64,000 nucleotides of DNA from Buddleja alternifolia (lineage: Eukaryota > Streptophyta > Magnoliopsida > Lamiales > Scrophulariaceae). The position numbers were made by a program, and so were the translations under genes. The stretch is from NCBI GenBank assembly GCA_019426215.1, contig CM033408.1, positions 24,283,953-24,347,952 of the forward strand, written 5' to 3'. Below the pieces are notes generated by a model. The model saw nothing but the letters and a program-made list of their open reading frames with translations. It had not been told where the DNA came from and made no database searches. Shown piece by piece: positions 11,154 to 23,033 of the stretch. Numbering within the stretch: position 1 is the stretch's first letter; each line of letters starts with the position of its first letter.

Positions 11154-12361
11154 ATGGCACCAAAGAAATCTTCTACTACTTCCGCCGAGCCTACCATCAA
11201 GTTTACTGAAGGCCTTGTTGTCGATTGGAAATTTCTTTATGAACATCCTCAAATCAACCTGACAGATATGATGGACATGGTAGTCAAAGCTGGGCTTAAA
11301 ACTTTCTTGACTCAATATTCCTATCTGTTTTTGACAAAAATTGACACCTTCTGGAAAACTGCTAAACTCTCAAAGGACAAGAAGTCTATCTCTTGTCTAA
11401 TTCCTCTATCCAAGAAGGAGCCTTCCAAGGAATTTATTTTGTCTGCTGCCTCCATTGCCAAGAACTTCAATCTCCCAAATGAGGGTGAGGCATTGGATTG
11501 CGTTACTTTGGCTCAAATCAAGGAAGCATGGACAACCATGAGTGCTTACGATGGTGTACCCTACACACAGTATTTTGAAAAGAAAGAACTGGTATCCAAA
11601 TACCGACTGCTGGCTGATTTCTGCAGCAAGATCATAGAATGCAGAGTGGGTACCTTTGATAAGGTAAACCCAGTACAATTTCAGATGATGACGGCGATAC
11701 TCCTCAACATCAAGGTCAATTGGAGTGAGTATATTTTTGGAAGGTTTCGGGACTGTTTAAGCGCCCCGAATAAACCTTATGGGCTTGTTCTGAGTGACCT
11801 ACTGTACAACTCAAAGTGTATATACTCGTCTGGTCAACCGTTGAATAAGACCAAGTTGCTGGGAAAAAGGATTCTGAGTAATCCCTTCAATCTTCCCAAA
11901 GTTGGTGGTGCTGCTAGGCCACTATCTGAGGGTCTGGAAGTACGTCAAACGTCCGATGAGGAAGCTAAGCATCCATTTCTAGAAGAAGACGTGAAGTGTC
12001 CGGCTGTAACAAAGAAGAGGGCTCCCAGAAAGCCCAAGGCTCAAGTTGTTCCCTCTCCCCAAAAGAGTGATGAGAAAACTGATGAAGATGCAGAGGACAA
12101 GTTACCTCTCAAGCGGAGGAAGCTGGAAGGCATCATTAAACAAATAGACTTTGACAAACCAGCTGTTGCTCCTCACTCTCATTGAAGAAATCAATGTAAA
12201 GAAGATCTTTAAGCGTCCCAGGACAAGCAAGCATCAAGCTGCATCTGTTCCTGAGATGCCTGAGACGGTTGAGCCAAGCTCTCAAGCTGCTGCTTTTGAG
12301 CTAAGCGCTCAAATTGCGGATGAGCCAAGTGCTCAAATTGCTATTGAGACAAGTTCTCAGG

Positions 12362-12445
12362 GTAAGTTTATTTCTTCCCACAACATTTCTATTCCTACAT
12401 CTATAGAAGATCTTGCTCTTATAGAGGATAGTTCATGTATTACAG
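12362..12445 (+). other. Candidate 84-nt phase-1 intron in accessory ORF B
   Basis: CTCAG G|GTAAGTTTATTT opens it and CATGTATTACAG closes it. The join G|CT keeps phase 1, as in element A. In this copy the intron is also open in frame, so it would not by itself break the ORF. Confidence 0.5.
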
Positions 12446-13929
12446 CTTTAGTTCCAGCTGCTGCTGAAGCATCAACAGACGTCCACTCAGATGTTGAGAT
12501 GACAGAAGTTGTAGCTATTGCCAAAGACGTTTCCACAGAAGTTGCTGCAATTGAAACTGAGGAACCTACTCCCAAAGAGGTTCAAACATCAATTCCTATT
12601 CCGGCTATAACAGAGGCACGCTCAGAAGGTCAGAGCGTTGCTGAAGATGTTACAAAGCCAAGGCACTTCTTCAAGCTGGACACGCTGAAGACGATTGATC
12701 ATTCAATGAACTATATGCCCCCAGCGCTCGAAGAAGATTTCATTCCTGGAGGCTATAATAAAGAAAGATATATTGCTGCTGAGAATGAGATTGCCCTGCT
12801 GATTGACACTGACAATAAGATCAGGGATATAGTGTCAACCGCTATGCAAGGAGGTAGAACTTCTAGGTACAATGTGGATTTGGCCTACTACCTAGACTAT
12901 GGGCACAGTAAGTCAACTGGTTTTGCTCTAAGAGACTACAACATCAGAGTATATGATCCTTTTTGCCCAGAGTTTCTCAACCCTTCCGAGAAAGTCTTAA
13001 ACAGAGAAGGTTACACACATTTTCCTCTTATAGCAAACAGTGCTGAGAACAAGAAGTTTGCCAATCCTCTTCAACTGTGGAAGAATAAAGGGGTTCATGC
13101 CCGTGAGCGTCTCGAATCTCTGACGGATTTTCTCCAGACTGAAGCTGATGCATACTTTGACAATGTCTGGAATGCCAACTATCAGACTGATAAATATCGC
13201 TTTGAATCTATCAGAGATATTCATCATGAAGGCATTCGAGCTATGGTCAATGCTGGACCAGACTACTGTTTGACTGAAGTCAACTGGGTCGAAGCGTATG
13301 TGGGTCATCGATATACTTTCACAGAGTTAGTTCAAGCTCCCCACTTATTTGGCATAGGCATGCATGACAAGAAGCGTCAATTCGCCAAGTATTGCCTAAA
13401 GAAGCATCAACAGAGAGTTGGACCTGTTCTCAAGCTCCCAATCATTCGACATCAGATTGAGTAGTGTTTGCGTCAAGAGCTTCACAGATTGTCCATTACT
13501 CCTTTCCATTTCAACACTCAAACATCTACCAGTGGCAGTTCTTCCCTATCTTGCTTGAATTTCGCTCCAAGTCACTGCGAAGATAATCTTAATTTGATGG
13601 TGAAGATTATGACTCCCCTATCTCTTTTTGGCAGCATCTTCACTGCAAATCTCAGACAATGGAATGGCTCAGTACTCTACTCATTTCGAGGATATCCATT
13701 GCTCCCTTCTATTCGTAAAGAGGTACTCAATCACTATGAGTTTGTCCTCTCACTGCTGGAAAGAAATCAGGGACTGCCTCAAGCTATCTATCCTTATCTA
13801 GAAGAATACTACAATTCGTACGTACCTGAATCTCAACATCTCCAACATCTTCCAACAGATAGATTGATTGGATTTTCTAGAGATTAGTGCCAAGATGCAA
13901 TTTTCTCTATCTGCCAAGTGCCGTTCAAA

Positions 13930-13975
13930 GTCTTCCAGAATCATGTGCTGGATATCATTGGTCCCATATAAATCA
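13930..13975. repeat. 46-bp direct repeat, left copy, flanking solo LTR
   Basis: It is identical at 43 of 46 positions to 16871-16916. Both copies abut the TG and CA ends of the solo LTR exactly. The sequence belongs to the accessory ORF (codons for NHVLDII). Confidence 0.8.
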
Positions 13976-14212
13976 TGCATATGGTAGCTAAGCATATGAT
14001 GCATTCAAACAAGATCAAGACACAAAGCAACAATAGAATTAATATGAAAAACACAATTTATAACTCAATTATCATAATTTAGCCTCAACATGGCCTTAGT
14101 TCGAAGAATGTATTTCATCATAAAAGATAAAAGATAGGAACTTAAATTAAGATTCATATTCATAGACAAAAACAAATCTAAATCTAAGAAACTCCCTCGT
14201 ATTTTTGATGGT

Positions 14213-15976
14213 TGTTAGGAATTTCATATTAGATGTTTTGATGATGACAAATAGGACTTTCTGTTAGACTCCGAAAAGTGTAAAAGCTTTCATAGAATGT
14301 TATGTATAAGTACCTGAAAGCTTATTTATCTTAGGCTTATAGTATTCATCTTTGTAGAATTCCTTAGACTAAGTATGTGACACTAAAACACTTAGGAAAA
14401 TTCTGGGTGAGTCTACCAAGTGATGAAGGTGAAGATCAAGCGTCTAAAGCTACAATGGATAAAGATATCTTGAAGCGTCCGTCAAACGCTTTAGGGATTA
14501 TCCCAGTGCTCAAACTACGAATGGATAACTCAGGCCGAATACTCAACATCAAGTGAAATGACGGAATTCTCAGTGAGACTATCAAGACAAGATTGAAGAG
14601 TAAGCGTCTGAAATTCAGGATCAGTCCAAGCGTCTGTTTGATACACGAGAATAACTATTCTCTTCAGCAAGCGTCCAAAAGGGTTAAACCAACACAACCT
14701 ACAAAGAACGTAACCTGAAAAAGAATTCAGACCCAAAAACCATCCAAAGACTTAAAAGAATGCATGAATCAAACGGACGAATTATTTCCAACGGAAATAA
14801 GACAAGAAGCATTAAAAGTCGGATAAGTGCTATTAAAATATAAGCACTATAACTTATGGGCAAGCCATATCTTTGACCTAGACTGTCAGATTTATGAAAC
14901 CAAGACCATGCCTAACCAATTAAATATACCCAAAGTTAGAAATGTCTGAACTCAAGGAATGTTTGGGGAAACGAGACTCCAACCGAGTCAAACGGACAAA
15001 AAACCACCAATACCTTATAAATAGCTCTTTCAACAAACAAGTAACATGATGAAAAAGTGACACACACAAAAATACCGACCTTGTTGAAAGAAAAGTTTAC
15101 TAAAAATCATAGCCAAATATCCATATAAGCTTTTCACAAATATTCCAGAGACAGTCACCCATATCTCAAATCTCTTGTTAAGAAGAACCTATACTACCAT
15201 TGAGATATCCCCAAGTTGTTTGAACTTTCCAAAAAACAAACAAACCCGTGACCAAAACCATCAACACCTTTCATCTGAGTGAGAAAGCTGGTTGACTTGC
15301 AAGCAATATTTTTGTGTAAAAGAAGCTTGTTGAAGTTGATCTGTATTGGAGCTGAAATCTGCGTGACAAAGGAGTTCCGAGATCAAGAGTAACTTGCACC
15401 ATTTCTGAGTGAAAGAAGCAAGGGGATAGAAGATCTTTAGTGGAGCTGAAATGTGTGTGACCAAGGAGTTCCAAGATCATATCCAATCTCCCTCTATCTT
15501 GTAGAAGTCTCTGTGTGACTCTTCGATAATCATCATAGTGGAAAAACCTCCCTGATAAAAGGAGAAGAAGGACGTAGCTGGGATTACATCACCCAGTGAA
15601 CCTTACAAATATCTTGTGTCATTTACCTCTTTAAGCATTCATTGTTTTACTGCTTTACTATTCATACTGCATACATTTTGATAAAGTCTTAAAACAACTA
15701 AGCAACTACTTTCGATCAGTTAACTGAACGCTAAGCTATAAAATACTTCCGCTGTGCTAACTCTGATTTAGTGACTAAACTCTGCCCTACTTTGGTAAGC
15801 GTTGAAATCACCGAGTCTAAGTTAACGTTTCTCAAGCGTCACATCCAGCGCTTAAACTTGTCAAGCGTTCAAATACTTCAAAGTTATACGAATTTTTAAG
15901 AAGTCGAAAAAGTCTTCAGGGTCTATTCAACCCCCCCCCCCTTCTAGACCCTTTCGTATACCACTTGGGACCAACA
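14213..15976 (+). mobile_element. SIRE-like copia solo LTR with 5-bp TSD
   Basis: TGTTAGGAATTT...GGACCAACA, 1764 bp, flanked by perfect ATGGT duplications (14208-14212 and 15977-15981). TATAAATA lies at 15016-15023. It carries the ~50-bp conserved block at 15561-15610 and the C-rich hairpin at 15918-15952 shared with the other two SIRE LTRs. No internal region remains, so it arose by LTR-LTR recombination after insertion into the gypsy-like LTR. Confidence 0.9.
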
Positions 15977-16195
15977 ATGGTTGAACTTCGATCTTCATCT
16001 CTTCCATGCTTCTTGATTTCTTCACCTTCAAAGGTTCTTGATAATCTTCATAACTAATCTAAGGATGATGAAGATGATGATAGGATGTGTTTAGGCTCCC
16101 CCAATGGGGAATGTGTTTTCAAGTGTGTTTGTAGGATGGCCTCCAATTCTCCTTTTATAGCCAAAAGAATTCACCAACCAAGAACACGTGCTTCC

Positions 16196-16395
16196 ATTCT
16201 CTTTTATTTCCACCTAACATTCTCTTGCTTTCCATCTACCAAGAATGTGAACTACCATTCTCTTGTTTTCCACCTACCATTCTCTTACTTTCCTCCTACC
16301 AAGGATGTGAACTACCATTCTCTTGTTTTCCACCTACCATTCTCTTAATTTCCTCCTACCAAGAATGTGAACTACCATTCTCTTGTTTTTCACCT
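16196..16395. repeat. 60-bp tandem repeats in the U3 of the gypsy-like solo LTR
   Basis: Units with the core ACTACCATTCTCTTGTTTTC recur with an exact 60-bp period (for example at 16251, 16311 and 16371), each with a second CCTACCATTCTCTT half. They lie upstream of the minus-strand TATA box and so look like promoter-proximal enhancer repeats. Confidence 0.75.
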
Positions 16396-16870
16396 ACTAA
16401 GAATGGGAGCTGCCACTTTCGTATTTTCCAGCCCAGGGATAGTGTTTTATTCATAAAATTCTCCACAGACCTCCGAATTGGATGATTCAAGTCCCCATGT
16501 AAAGATAAGACATAGATCTAAAACGTTGTAGAAGGACACATCATCAAATTCGGTCTCTAAATTTATCCAAATGGCGTTCCAACGTGGAGATTGTTTCTGA
16601 TTTGGCACCCAGGTGTGGGGAAATGGTACTAAAATATGATTTTGGCTAACTCCAGCTTGTTTCTTGCTTGTTTGGTCGTGGAGGTGTGAAGCATCTTGGC
16701 CTAAACTTGTTTTATACGTCGTTTTTCAGCTCGTTCTTCGATTGTATCCATTTAAGGTCTGAAATCACTTAATGCACGAATTAAATGCACATGTGACAAA
16801 ATCAAGCGATAAATGAACCTAAAACATAAACGCAAAGGGGCTTAATAACACGTAAAAATGACTCCTATCA

Positions 16871-16916
16871 GTCTTCCCGAATCATGTGCTGGATATCATT
16901 AGTCCCATATACATCA
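16871..16916. repeat. 46-bp direct repeat, right copy
   Basis: Right-hand partner of 13930-13975, starting at the base after the LTR end. The accessory ORF reading resumes here. Confidence 0.8.
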
Positions 16917-18142
16917 GGGCCATAGATAGTCTATTTCGCACATTCATTCAAAGTACTTGCCTTCCTCTTCAACATTTGACTGAATTTCTGGAAGCCGCTT
17001 CCAATTCTTTTACCGATATAGCAAATTGGAACTTCCAATTCGATGATTTTTGCCAACCAGAGTCAGTGCTTGAAGACGAATCTGCTCAGTTGGTTGAAGT
17101 GTTTAAACCAACAGAAGTCACAAGTATTCCAGCGTCTGCTGAAGAACCAGTTCAAGCGTCTCCACCAGAGGATATTTCTGACGCTCCTGAAATCGTTGAT
17201 TCTGTTGCTGCTGATATTGCTGAGGATCTCTCAATTGATGTACACGGTATAATTTTTGATCCTGCATTTCAAGCTCCCCTTGACTCACTCAAGCATACAT
17301 CCAGATTCAAGCGACCGGCTCCTCAAGCGGTTCCATCGGATGTGAGTCAAACGGTTGGACCTTTGCTGAAATCTGTATTAGAAGAGATAAGCAATCACGC
17401 TACTCAGAATGAAGAATCTCTTCACTGGATTAAGACCAATTGAGCAAAGATTGAATCTCAAACCTTGAACGCTCAAATAGGTCATATGAAAGGTTCTACT
17501 TAAGCGGCTGTTGGTGAGTGTCAAAAGGAATTTCAAGAAATGAGTGACGCTACTCGAGCCAACCAAGTAGCCATGAAAGAAAAATTTGAAAAGCGTCTAG
17601 ACTCCTTAGAGACCTCATTGAATGATGCTACCAGCGCTAAGATCCTCGCTTTGCAGGAACGTTTCGACAAGCGTCTGGATGATCTTACAGATTTTATGTC
17701 TCAAATTGCTCATCAGGTCATTTTACTCACCGAACATTTTCTGAAGAGTGATGATGGCAATAAGGGGGAAGAGAAAAAGAAAGGAAAGCTGAGGAGAGCG
17801 TCCAGTTCAAGTGCTCAAGAACCTCCTCCGCCTTCAAAGCGTCAGCTACTATCTCCTCCTTTTGCGCTAAGTCTTCCATCTTGGATAACTGTTGTTGGGG
17901 TAAGTGATTCTGCTGAAGCGCCTAGTAGAACATTAAGAGAACCTCGAAGAGCACTGTATCCAAATCTACCAATACCTTCTCGGGCACTGCTTGAACAGTT
18001 TGACATCCCTCTTCAAAGAGCATCTATTCCAGAACCTACAGATCCAAGAATTTTAGCTAAAGAGAGGCAGTTGACTGACTTCATCCGAACTTTCAGAATT
18101 TGCCTAAGGTATAATGGTATTGACCCAAATGATTGGGACTAA

Positions 18143-18476
18143 CACTTTTCTGCCTTCAAGAAGAGACAAAATGAAGAAAATAAGCTCGTAATCAACAAAG
18201 ATCATGAAGCGATGATGACTTTGGAAGATAACCTAACTAAAGCTATGATTTCTTTGATTTACATTATCTATATTCTTGTCTCGTATGAAATTTTTGTTCA
18301 GTTGTAAAAATGCGTGTAATCATTGATATATATAAAATGTATTTTCAGCTGAAACATCTCGTTGAAGCGTAACTAACTTTAACTAATGTTATCTAACCAA
18401 AGATAACTTTTATTTTGGCTATCTAACTCTTGAACTATAAAAGAGTAAGTATTGCCATCATCAAAAAGGAGGAAGT
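18143..18476 (+). other. 3' untranslated stretch and purine tract of element B
   Basis: No ORF is present. The sequence parallels 3931-4186 of element A, including the words CTGAAACATCT and TATAAAAGAGT and the final CATCATCAAAAAGGAGGAAG purine tract directly before the LTR start at 18477. Confidence 0.65.
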
Positions 18477-18726
18477 TGTTAGGGCTGTGTATGGTTATGT
18501 TTTCAAAATACCATTTTCATTTTTTGGATCATCAAAAAATGAAAATGCACACTTCAAGGTAAATTCTACAGAAAATACTAAAATTTAAAATCCTATTACA
18601 CATTCTCCTATACAACAACCATTCATTTCACCTTTTCAATCAATTCACAATCTTTCATCATTAATTACACCATCCCACTTTTCAACTAATTATTTTTCTT
18701 GCTTTATCATAATTTATAATAACTAA

Positions 18727-18759
<33 letters not shown>

Positions 18760-20570
18760 CACATACTTTATATCAAATTATTCATATATATATATATATA
18801 TACACACACATTCATAATTAATTCAATCACTTCATCTATCAAATCCCAATAAAATTCCACTTTATGTCACATTAAACACCACTTCCAACTATTTTCTAAA
18901 AACACATCCAAACAAACAATAAAAGTCAATATTTTCACACGAATTTCTATAATACACATTTTCCAAAAAAAACTCAGAATTTAACTCAAAAAACATAATC
19001 ATATGGAGCCTAGGAATTTCATATTAGATGTTTTGATGATGACAATTAGGACTTTATGTTAGACCCCAAAATATGTAAGTTTGATTTTAGTAGAAATCAT
19101 GTATAAACTTTGAAGCGTTAGATTTGTAATAGGCTTTATAGGCTTTGTTTTGTTTTTATTCTAGATTGTTAGGCTAAGTAGTCTTAGGCTGAGCGTCTAA
19201 TAATTTTTGAGTGAGTTTATCAGTGGTAAAGTTTGAAGACTCAAGCGCCTGAAGTCTGAATAAAGATAAAGTCTCCAAGCGTCCAAATGACCAACTATAT
19301 CAAGCGTCACCTTATAGGACAGAAGTGATTCAAGGATGGATAAGTGATTTCACCTGAATCTATTTCTAAGTTCGGAAGAAGTTTAATTCAAATATTCTCA
19401 ACGCATTAAGAGCCGACGGGCATTTAATTCAAATGCATTAAATGCTGATAAGAGCATTAAATGTGATAAGCACTTTCAGACGTACAGAGAAGCCACCCTA
19501 TTGTACTGTCAACTATTCATAGACTGCAGCACCAACTTTTGTGCAGCAGATTTTCAGGAAAAAGGACAAAAGTTGTTCACTTGCGGAAGTGAGAGACACG
19601 CGCCTGTGCATGTGTCAAACGGACACTTTCTCCAAGAATGCCTATAAATAGGACTTCAAACACAAGCCAAATACACAATCAATTTCCAAGCCAAATTGTT
19701 GTTGCATTGAAGTCTCATTCCTTAAACTCTCAGAAAAGCCAGAATATTCAAGAAAACATTCTCTTTGCTTTTCTTCAATTCCTGAGACAGTCAACCAATA
19801 TCTCAAACATTCTTTTCGAAGAAACCACATTACTATCGAGATATTTGCAGTTGTTTGAACTTCATCAAAATCAAACAAACCGTTTAGAAAACCCCATCCA
19901 AACCTCGCGATCTGTGTGAAGTCGAAGTTGGATACTTGCATTATTTCTGGGTGAAAGAAACAAAGGGATTGAAGTGATTTGGAGCAGAAATCTGTGTGAT
20001 CAAGGAGCTTAAGTCATTTACATCTATCTCTCCCTAATTTGTAGAAGATTCTATGTGATTCATTGAGAATCATTTTAGTAGATTGTCTCCGAGTGTTCAA
20101 GGAGAAGAAGGACGTAGTTGGGATTACACCACCCAACGAACCTTACAAATATTGTGTCTTTTACTTTACAGTCAATTCTCTTATCTATCATATCATTGCA
20201 TAAATTGATTAAGTAAAACACAATCAAACGCTAAACAACTAAGAAACAACTTGTGACGCTAAAGATTTCCAAAAGAGAAGACTCTAAGAGTCTAAAATTA
20301 TTCCGCTGTGCTAACACTGATTGAAGAACTGAACGCTTAAACCTACTTGGTTAAAGTATTTAAATCTTGAAGTCTAAGTTAACTTTCTAAAAATAGTCTT
20401 CATCAGACGCTTAGCCTAAGCGTCTATATTTCAAGTAAACGCTCAGTCAAGCGTATACATTTCAAGAGTCCAAAACCATTTTAATACGAAACTTTTTGAA
20501 GTCGAAAAAGACTTCAGGGTCTATTCAACCCCCCCTTCTAGACCCTTTCGTATGCCACTTAGGACCAACA
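18477..20570 (+). repeat. 3' LTR of SIRE-like element B (with MITE inside)
   Basis: TGTTA at 18477-18481 is separated from GGAATTTCATATTAG at 19013 onward by a MITE. The LTR ends GGACCAACA at 20570; its own length is about 1563 bp. TATAAATA lies at 19643-19650, the conserved block at 20101-20150 and the C-rich hairpin at 20516-20546. The right flank (from 20571) is the interior of a gypsy LTR. Confidence 0.85.
18483..19010. mobile_element. MITE-like element 1 with 3-bp TSD
   Basis: 528 bp with imperfect terminal inverted repeats: GGCTGTGTATGGTTATG on the left, and GGCTCCATATGATTATG read from the right. It is flanked by TAG (18480-18482 and 19011-19013). The empty site TGTTAGGAATTT is seen in the LTR at 14213. 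It is AT-rich, noncoding and contains TA/CA microsatellites (18727-18805). The 3-bp TSD suggests a PIF/Harbinger-like origin, but the target is not TTA; superfamily uncertain. Confidence 0.8.
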
Positions 20571-22569
20571 ACTTTGCTCATAGCACTTTGGGTCCCACTG
20601 CTTCTTCCTTGTCACCCCTGAACAATCCATCACCTTATGCCTCCCTACTAAGCTCGCGAAGCCCATTTTGTCATATCTCGGGTATGCCACAATTCAATTC
20701 CTATGATCCACTCACCATCAAAACACTCCGTCTTTAAGTTTTGGGATTTAGCCGTGAATAGCGGGAACCATTTTAAGACCGTAGGACCGTTCCTGTCCAG
20801 TCGAACACTAGCCCTATCCACGCCCGACACTTGGGCCCAACACTCAACAATACATAATATATCACATAAATTCACAATTGATGCAATAGTGGTCTTTTGG
20901 CTCATGATACGATAATCAGTCAATTTCGTTGAATAAGTGTCAAAACGTCTGTTCAAGATATACTTTCTTGGAAATCATTTTCTCCAAAATATGCATTTAA
21001 AATGATTCATGACTTTGTGAAAAAAAATGTACAATGCAATGGTTTAGAAAAGGTAGTTTTGATTCTATTTGAAAATCATTGAAATTCATTAATTTGATAA
21101 TGGTAAAACCACGACAAATTGCATATAAATATATATAGGACGCAATAAAACTTCCTTCCAGTTTTGAAAGACATATAAATATAGTTTTGCGAGGCAATTC
21201 AGAGTACACTTCCGAGCTAGTCAGAATTGTCACCGAGCGAATTTCCAACTCTACCAACTTGTCAAATTGTGTTTCCTCGAATAGTGTTGTAGAGGATAAA
21301 CCTATTCCAAATAAGAACATAACCACTACTACACTTACGTAATCAAGTTATCTGAATTCTAATTCCCAGTATGATACACACTTAATTGGAAATAACCAAA
21401 GGTTAATGCTAAGACAACTTACCCAACACTTACCCATCTTCAAGACTATGTATAACTTAGATCGAAGAAGCTGAAAACCTCCATTGTTTATATGTATATA
21501 AGATTGCACCAGATCGCTTCACCGTGTGCGTCCTTCAATTGTCGGGCGTCTCCACCATTATCCTTTGTTCGTCCTTTTAACATTCCAATAAACGACTAAA
21601 CTTAATATATATAGATTTCCAAATAACTAAGATTTCTTAAAATTCAAATTTCATCTCAAGAACCTGATCGAAAGAGGGTAAATTGGGCCTTCAAAGTAAA
21701 CATCCCAAAACTGCCAGATTTAGCCACCTCCTGGCACCTTATAATCAAATCAACTTTTCGTTCATATTACACCAAGGATTTTATCAAGACTTACCAATAT
21801 CAACATCTACATTCAAAGAGATGTCTACTGGCTGTCTTGAATTTACAATAGAACCACGAAAAGGGGTATTTCAAAAAAATGAAACGTGAATGATAGTTTT
21901 TGGAAACTAAAACAGCACACTGGCATAGATCTTTTGGTAGCCATTTCTGGACTATTTCCTCATCAATTTTCAACAAAATTTACCATTCAACATATATACA
22001 CTAAATAAGGATTCCAATGATGGTTTTGCATGTACAATCAGAGCACATAAAAAGGCGTTTTGGGGCAACTGAATATGAAACACAGATTCTTTAATTAAAA
22101 AGGGATTACTGGCCGTGATGATTTGGTCGAGAATACTAAAATATTTTCTAAATGATTTCCAACCAAACTTACCAGTAACAATATCTATACTCAATGAGCT
22201 TTCTAGGGATTGTCTTGCATGTCCGATCAGACCATTGGAAGGCCTATTTCTTGGGGCAATTCTGAAACTTTCGGTAGCAGATAGTAAAAGTCGGATTCCA
22301 TATTATTGTTCCTCATCACACTACTACAAAAAAACCTATTACAACGGTTTTTTTGGACCTATTACAGCGGTTTTAACCGCTGTAATAGGGTTCAGCCCTA
22401 TTACAGCGATAAAAAACCGTTGTAATAGGCCTCTATTACAGCGGTTATAAAAATAACCGCTGTAATACTAATAACCGCTGTAATAGGTACCCCTATTACA
22501 GCGGTTATTTTTATAACCCCTGTAATAGGTGAGTTTATTTTTTTTTTTTTTAAAGCCAAACAAAATACT

Positions 22570-22646
22570 AAGAACCCAAACTGCAGTCATGCCACCAAGT
22601 ACTCCAGCAGATATTTTCTTGTTCCTCCACAAGAATATATCAGCAG
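22570..22646 (-). pseudogene. Captured reticulon-like (RTNLB) exon fragment in CACTA 1
   Basis: The minus-strand translation contains [18 protein letters not shown] followed by TAVWVL, which I recognise as the start of the reticulon-homology domain of plant reticulon-like B proteins (ER membrane shaping). It is preceded by TTTAATTTTCTAG, a good splice acceptor, at the position where RTNLB genes commonly have an exon start (phase 1). Homology stops after VWVL, so only one partial exon is present. Not functional as a reticulon. Confidence 0.78.
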
Positions 22647-22986
22647 CTAGAAAATTAAACACCATAAAGAGTTACGTTGGCAAAACTTCATCATGCATTT
22701 AAACTAAAGTCACAATATGATTAAACAAAAACAAATCTTCCTGAAATATGATTAAACAACAACTACCCACAGCAGATATGTAAGTCTTCTTGAAGTCCTC
22801 ATTGTGTACATCAAACAAAACCATCCATAACAAAATCAACATCTAAACGAATCACACTCAATAATACATCTATAGCTACAAGTGAGAGAGAATTATTTAC
22901 CAAAAACAAGAAGAGCGCTCATACATGGAAACGAAAAAGAAATTACAGATCTGAAAAATGAAAACGAAAAAGAAGAGTGCTCATAC

Positions 22987-23033
22987 TTCGCCTCATCTTT
23001 CTTCGACTCAGCCTTAGATCTACCTCCTTTCAT
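22987..23033 (-). pseudogene. Captured HMGB-like first coding exon in CACTA 1
   Basis: ATG at 23033 (minus) opens MKGGRSKAESKKDEA, resembling the N-terminus of plant HMG-box B proteins. The exon ends GCGAA|GTATGAG, a plausible donor. Upstream, a possible 73-nt 5'-UTR intron is visible (donor AG|GTGAGT at 23115, acceptor CCACGCAG at 23043). The HMG box itself is absent. If spliced to the RTNLB acceptor, the phases do not match (2 versus 1), so a long fusion protein is not expected. Confidence 0.6.

Larger units (their letters stand above)
13976..16870 (-). mobile_element. Gypsy-like solo LTR (minus strand) with unusually long target duplication
   Basis: On the minus strand it starts TGATAGGAGTCATTTTTACG (at 16870) and ends CATATGCA (at 13976). 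Without the nested copia LTR and its duplication it is about 1126 bp. A TATAAAAG box lies at 16152-16159 (minus). Upstream of it is an array of 60-bp repeats. No internal coding region is present, so it is a solo LTR. The terminal sequence resembles plant gypsy LTRs; the family is uncertain. It interrupts the accessory ORF of element B and is flanked by 46-bp direct repeats, not the usual 4-6 bp. Confidence 0.65.
11154..18142 (+). pseudogene. Accessory ORF of SIRE-like element B (interrupted)
   Basis: It starts at ATG 11154 in a good context. Pieces: 11154-12185 (343 codons); shift to 12151-13464; 13468-13887 after a stop; insertion of nested LTRs (13976-16870) inside the codons for NHVLDII; continuation 16886-17443; coiled-coil and Pro/Ser-rich tail 17540-18142. 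A Lys/Arg-rich segment occurs near 12010-12130. A candidate intron lies at 12362-12445. Homology with 3-3930 covers the N-terminal third (ADFCSKIIECR versus ADLCSKMIECR), the middle and the C-terminal GIDPNDW. No known catalytic motif is recognised; function unknown. Confidence 0.68.
5665..20570 (+). mobile_element. SIRE/Maximus-like Ty1-copia element B, 5'-truncated in window
   Basis: Order on the plus strand: 3' part of gag (5702-7033), pol (6981-10283), a regulatory-looking gap, accessory ORF (11154-18142, interrupted by nested LTRs), purine tract (18461-18476) and 3' LTR (18477-20570, containing a MITE). The 5' LTR, primer-binding site and most of gag are missing, because the LTR of element A abuts the gag remnant at 5664/5665. 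The right end (20570/20571) sits inside the left LTR of the minus-strand gypsy element: sequence 20571 onward matches the interior of the right LTR at 28183 onward. B therefore inserted into that LTR, and its left part should lie upstream of this window. Confidence 0.78.

Noticed and set aside
16085..16485. Plus-strand ORFs with repeated FPPTIL motifs
   Set aside because: They are translations of the 60-bp U3 tandem repeat of a solo LTR.
13976..16870. Helitron or DNA transposon explaining the 46-bp duplication
   Set aside because: The ends are TG...CA with an LTR-type promoter and U3 repeats; no CTRR terminal hairpin or inverted repeats were seen.
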